Below, one piece after another: positions 5,957 to 6,917 of a stretch of 6,917 bases of DNA. Every line of letters starts with the position of its first letter. The stretch's first letter is position 1. Both the position numbers and the translations under genes were made by a program. The notes beneath the pieces were generated by a model. The model worked only from the letters and a program-made list of their open reading frames with translations. It made no database searches and had not been told where the DNA came from. This stretch comes from an uncultured Synergistaceae bacterium (GTDB taxonomy: Bacteria; Synergistota; Synergistia; Synergistales; Aminobacteriaceae), in NCBI GenBank assembly GCA_937870605.1, contig CALMZW010000295.1, positions 1-6,917 on the forward strand, read 5' to 3'.

Positions 5957-6418
5957 ATGAACGACAGCTATGTGTACCCTGCCCTTTTCACGCGCTGCGA
6001 GGGGGAACGGATCGGCGTCGCGTTTCCCGATTTCCCCGGATGCGTCGCGGAAGGCCGGAACGATGAAGATGCCCTGCGAAACGCGAAGAAGGCGCTTTTG
6101 AAACGTCTGTGGGAATTGGAGGAAGACCGGGGAGAGGCCCCTCGTCCGACGCCCGTTCTTGAACTGGAACACGGGAGGAATTTGGTGGTGGTCCTTCTGG
6201 ACGTCTGGATGCCGCCGTACCGGGACCGGATGCTTCACAAGGCGACGACGAGAGCGGTCTCGCTTCCGCTCTGGCTGGACCGCGAGAGCAAGGCCGCGGG
6301 GCTGAACTATTCCCGCGTCCTCCAGGAAGGGCTGATGGAGCGCCTTGGGATCTTTGGCCCCCGCGAATACCTCGAGAGAGTCCGCGAAATGCCGTATGAA
6401 AGGGGATTTTCGAGATGA
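5957..6418 (+). CDS. HicB-like antitoxin with C-terminal ribbon-helix-helix DNA-binding domain
   Basis: A 153-residue protein. The N-terminal part is a HicB fold: YPALFTRCEGERIGVAFPDF with the family's FPDFPGC signature (23-29), then a helix rich in Ala/Lys/Leu (36-51). The C-terminal part (about 97-132) has the strand TTRAVSLPLWL followed by two helices ending in YSRVLQEGLMERLGI, as in HicB proteins with a ribbon-helix-helix domain. In type II systems HicB binds HicA, an mRNA-cleaving toxin, and represses its own promoter. The start at 5957 is chosen over an upstream in-frame ATG (5801) because GGAGG lies seven bases before it and family homology begins there. The next gene overlaps the stop by four bases but is not a recognisable HicA, so the partner is unclear. 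Confidence 0.85.
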   Translation: MNDSYVYPALFTRCEGERIGVAFPDFPGCVAEGRNDEDALRNAKKALLKRLWELEEDRGEAPRPTPVLELEHGRNLVVVLLDVWMPPYRDRMLHKATTRAVSLPLWLDRESKAAGLNYSRVLQEGLMERLGIFGPREYLERVREMPYERGFSR

Positions 6419-6678
6419 ACCTCGCCGAAATTCTTGCCGCCGTGCCGGTGAAAGGGAGAATCATCCGTCTCATCGACATCCCGAACCCGTGGCGCTCGGA
6501 GTTTCTGCATGATTCCTACGGATCGACGATGCCCGTCGTGCCGGGCGAAGGCCTGTGCGCCTACTCGCGGGACTGGCGCACATGGCTGTCGTTCCGCCTT
6601 GCGCCCGATTACCGGCCCCGTTATCCCGGGGCCATTCGTCTCGTTTCCGACGAAGAGGCGATGCGCCCGCCGTTCTAA
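6415..6678 (+). CDS. Small unknown protein coupled to the hicB-like gene
   Basis: An 87-residue protein I do not recognise. Its ATG overlaps the TGA of the HicB-like gene (ATGA, 6415-6418), the usual sign of translational coupling, and AGGGGA lies a few bases upstream. It has no membrane segment or signal peptide. It begins with a hydrophobic helix-like stretch (MNLAEILAAVPV), followed by a strand-like RIIRLIDI and then a central Trp/Tyr-rich part (GLCAYSRDWRTWLSF, about 46-60) and an Arg/Pro-rich end. It lacks the HicA hallmark (a His within a GSH-type motif after a dsRBD-like fold), so calling it a toxin is only a context-based guess. The overlap and codon pattern support it as a real gene. 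Confidence 0.7.
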   Translation: MNLAEILAAVPVKGRIIRLIDIPNPWRSEFLHDSYGSTMPVVPGEGLCAYSRDWRTWLSFRLAPDYRPRYPGAIRLVSDEEAMRPPF

Positions 6679-6747
6679 AACCGGAGACGGGCCTGATGCT
6701 TCAAAAGCCGGCGAGAACAACGAGCCTCGTAGGGTGAGGAGGGCCGC

Positions 6748-6917
6748 ATGGATTTCCAATCTGTTCTCTTCGATATTTATTACCTTTCGGAAAAAGTGCA
6801 GGATTGCTCCAACGAGATCTCCGGGCTGGAATTCGCTGATGAGCGGGGATATCTCGACGATCGGGAAACCGACAGACTCCGGTATTACAAAGAGAGCCTG
6901 GAAAAGGCTGAAACAAT
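6748..6917 (+). CDS. Start of an unknown helical protein, cut by the window edge
   Basis: Fifty-six complete codons are visible from ATG 6748-6750 with no stop before the window ends. AGGAGG (6737-6742) lies five bases upstream, a perfect Shine-Dalgarno site, which makes this start convincing. The visible part is rich in Glu, Asp, Leu and Tyr (for example ERGYLDDRETDRLRYYKESL) and looks alpha-helical, perhaps coiled-coil. It follows the 87-residue gene by 69 bp on the same strand and is likely in the same transcript. I cannot assign a family from this fragment. Confidence 0.65.
   Translation, partial: MDFQSVLFDIYYLSEKVQDCSNEISGLEFADERGYLDDRETDRLRYYKESLEKAET

Noticed and set aside
6696..6737. 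13-codon reading frame ending at the RBS of the last gene
   Set aside because: It is short, has no clear RBS and is probably chance, although its stop lies at the next Shine-Dalgarno site.

Overview
The window is GC-rich bacterial DNA with short AT-rich gaps, strong Shine-Dalgarno sites and sigma70-type promoters. It looks like an accessory or mobile region rather than a core locus. The genes suggest this: an anti-phage-type dGTPase, a HicB-like antitoxin, a VirD4/TraD-like coupling-protein relative, a divergent Clp unfoldase and a stand-alone metallophosphoesterase. The HicB-like protein resembles those of Bacillota and Synergistota more than the short proteobacterial form, but the lineage cannot be fixed from this sequence. 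There is no tRNA, rRNA, CRISPR array, transposase or integrase.

Left part, minus strand. Positions 1-1278 hold almost all of a dGTPase gene. It is read leftward from its own near-consensus promoter (TTGACG, 17 bp, TATAAT), and its 3' end lies outside the window. To its right, 1482-4839 is a two-gene unit: a VirD4/TraD-like protein that has lost its ATPase motifs, then a two-ring ClpA/ClpC-like AAA+ unfoldase 37 bp downstream. The unfoldase keeps both ATPase modules, the D2 pore loop and a ClpP-docking-type IGF tripeptide. It lacks the usual Clp N-domain and the aromatic D1 pore loop. A metallophosphoesterase gene (4969-5781) lies next, ending in a perfect 12-bp terminator-like hairpin.

Right part, plus strand. 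Divergent from the phosphoesterase is a HicB-like gene (5957-6418). Its promoter spacer is filled by a perfect 16-bp palindrome. A translationally coupled 87-aa protein of unknown function and the start of a further unknown gene follow. No HicA toxin is recognisable in the visible part.

The most unusual point is that the promoter/leader of the phosphoesterase and that of the coupling-protein-like/unfoldase unit share a 14-bp identical element at nearly the same distance from the start codon, plus a similar leader. This suggests that the three minus-strand genes are co-regulated. The candidate new system is the pair of a pseudo-ATPase VirD4-like protein and a specialised Clp unfoldase, possibly acting with the phosphoesterase, beside defence-type genes.
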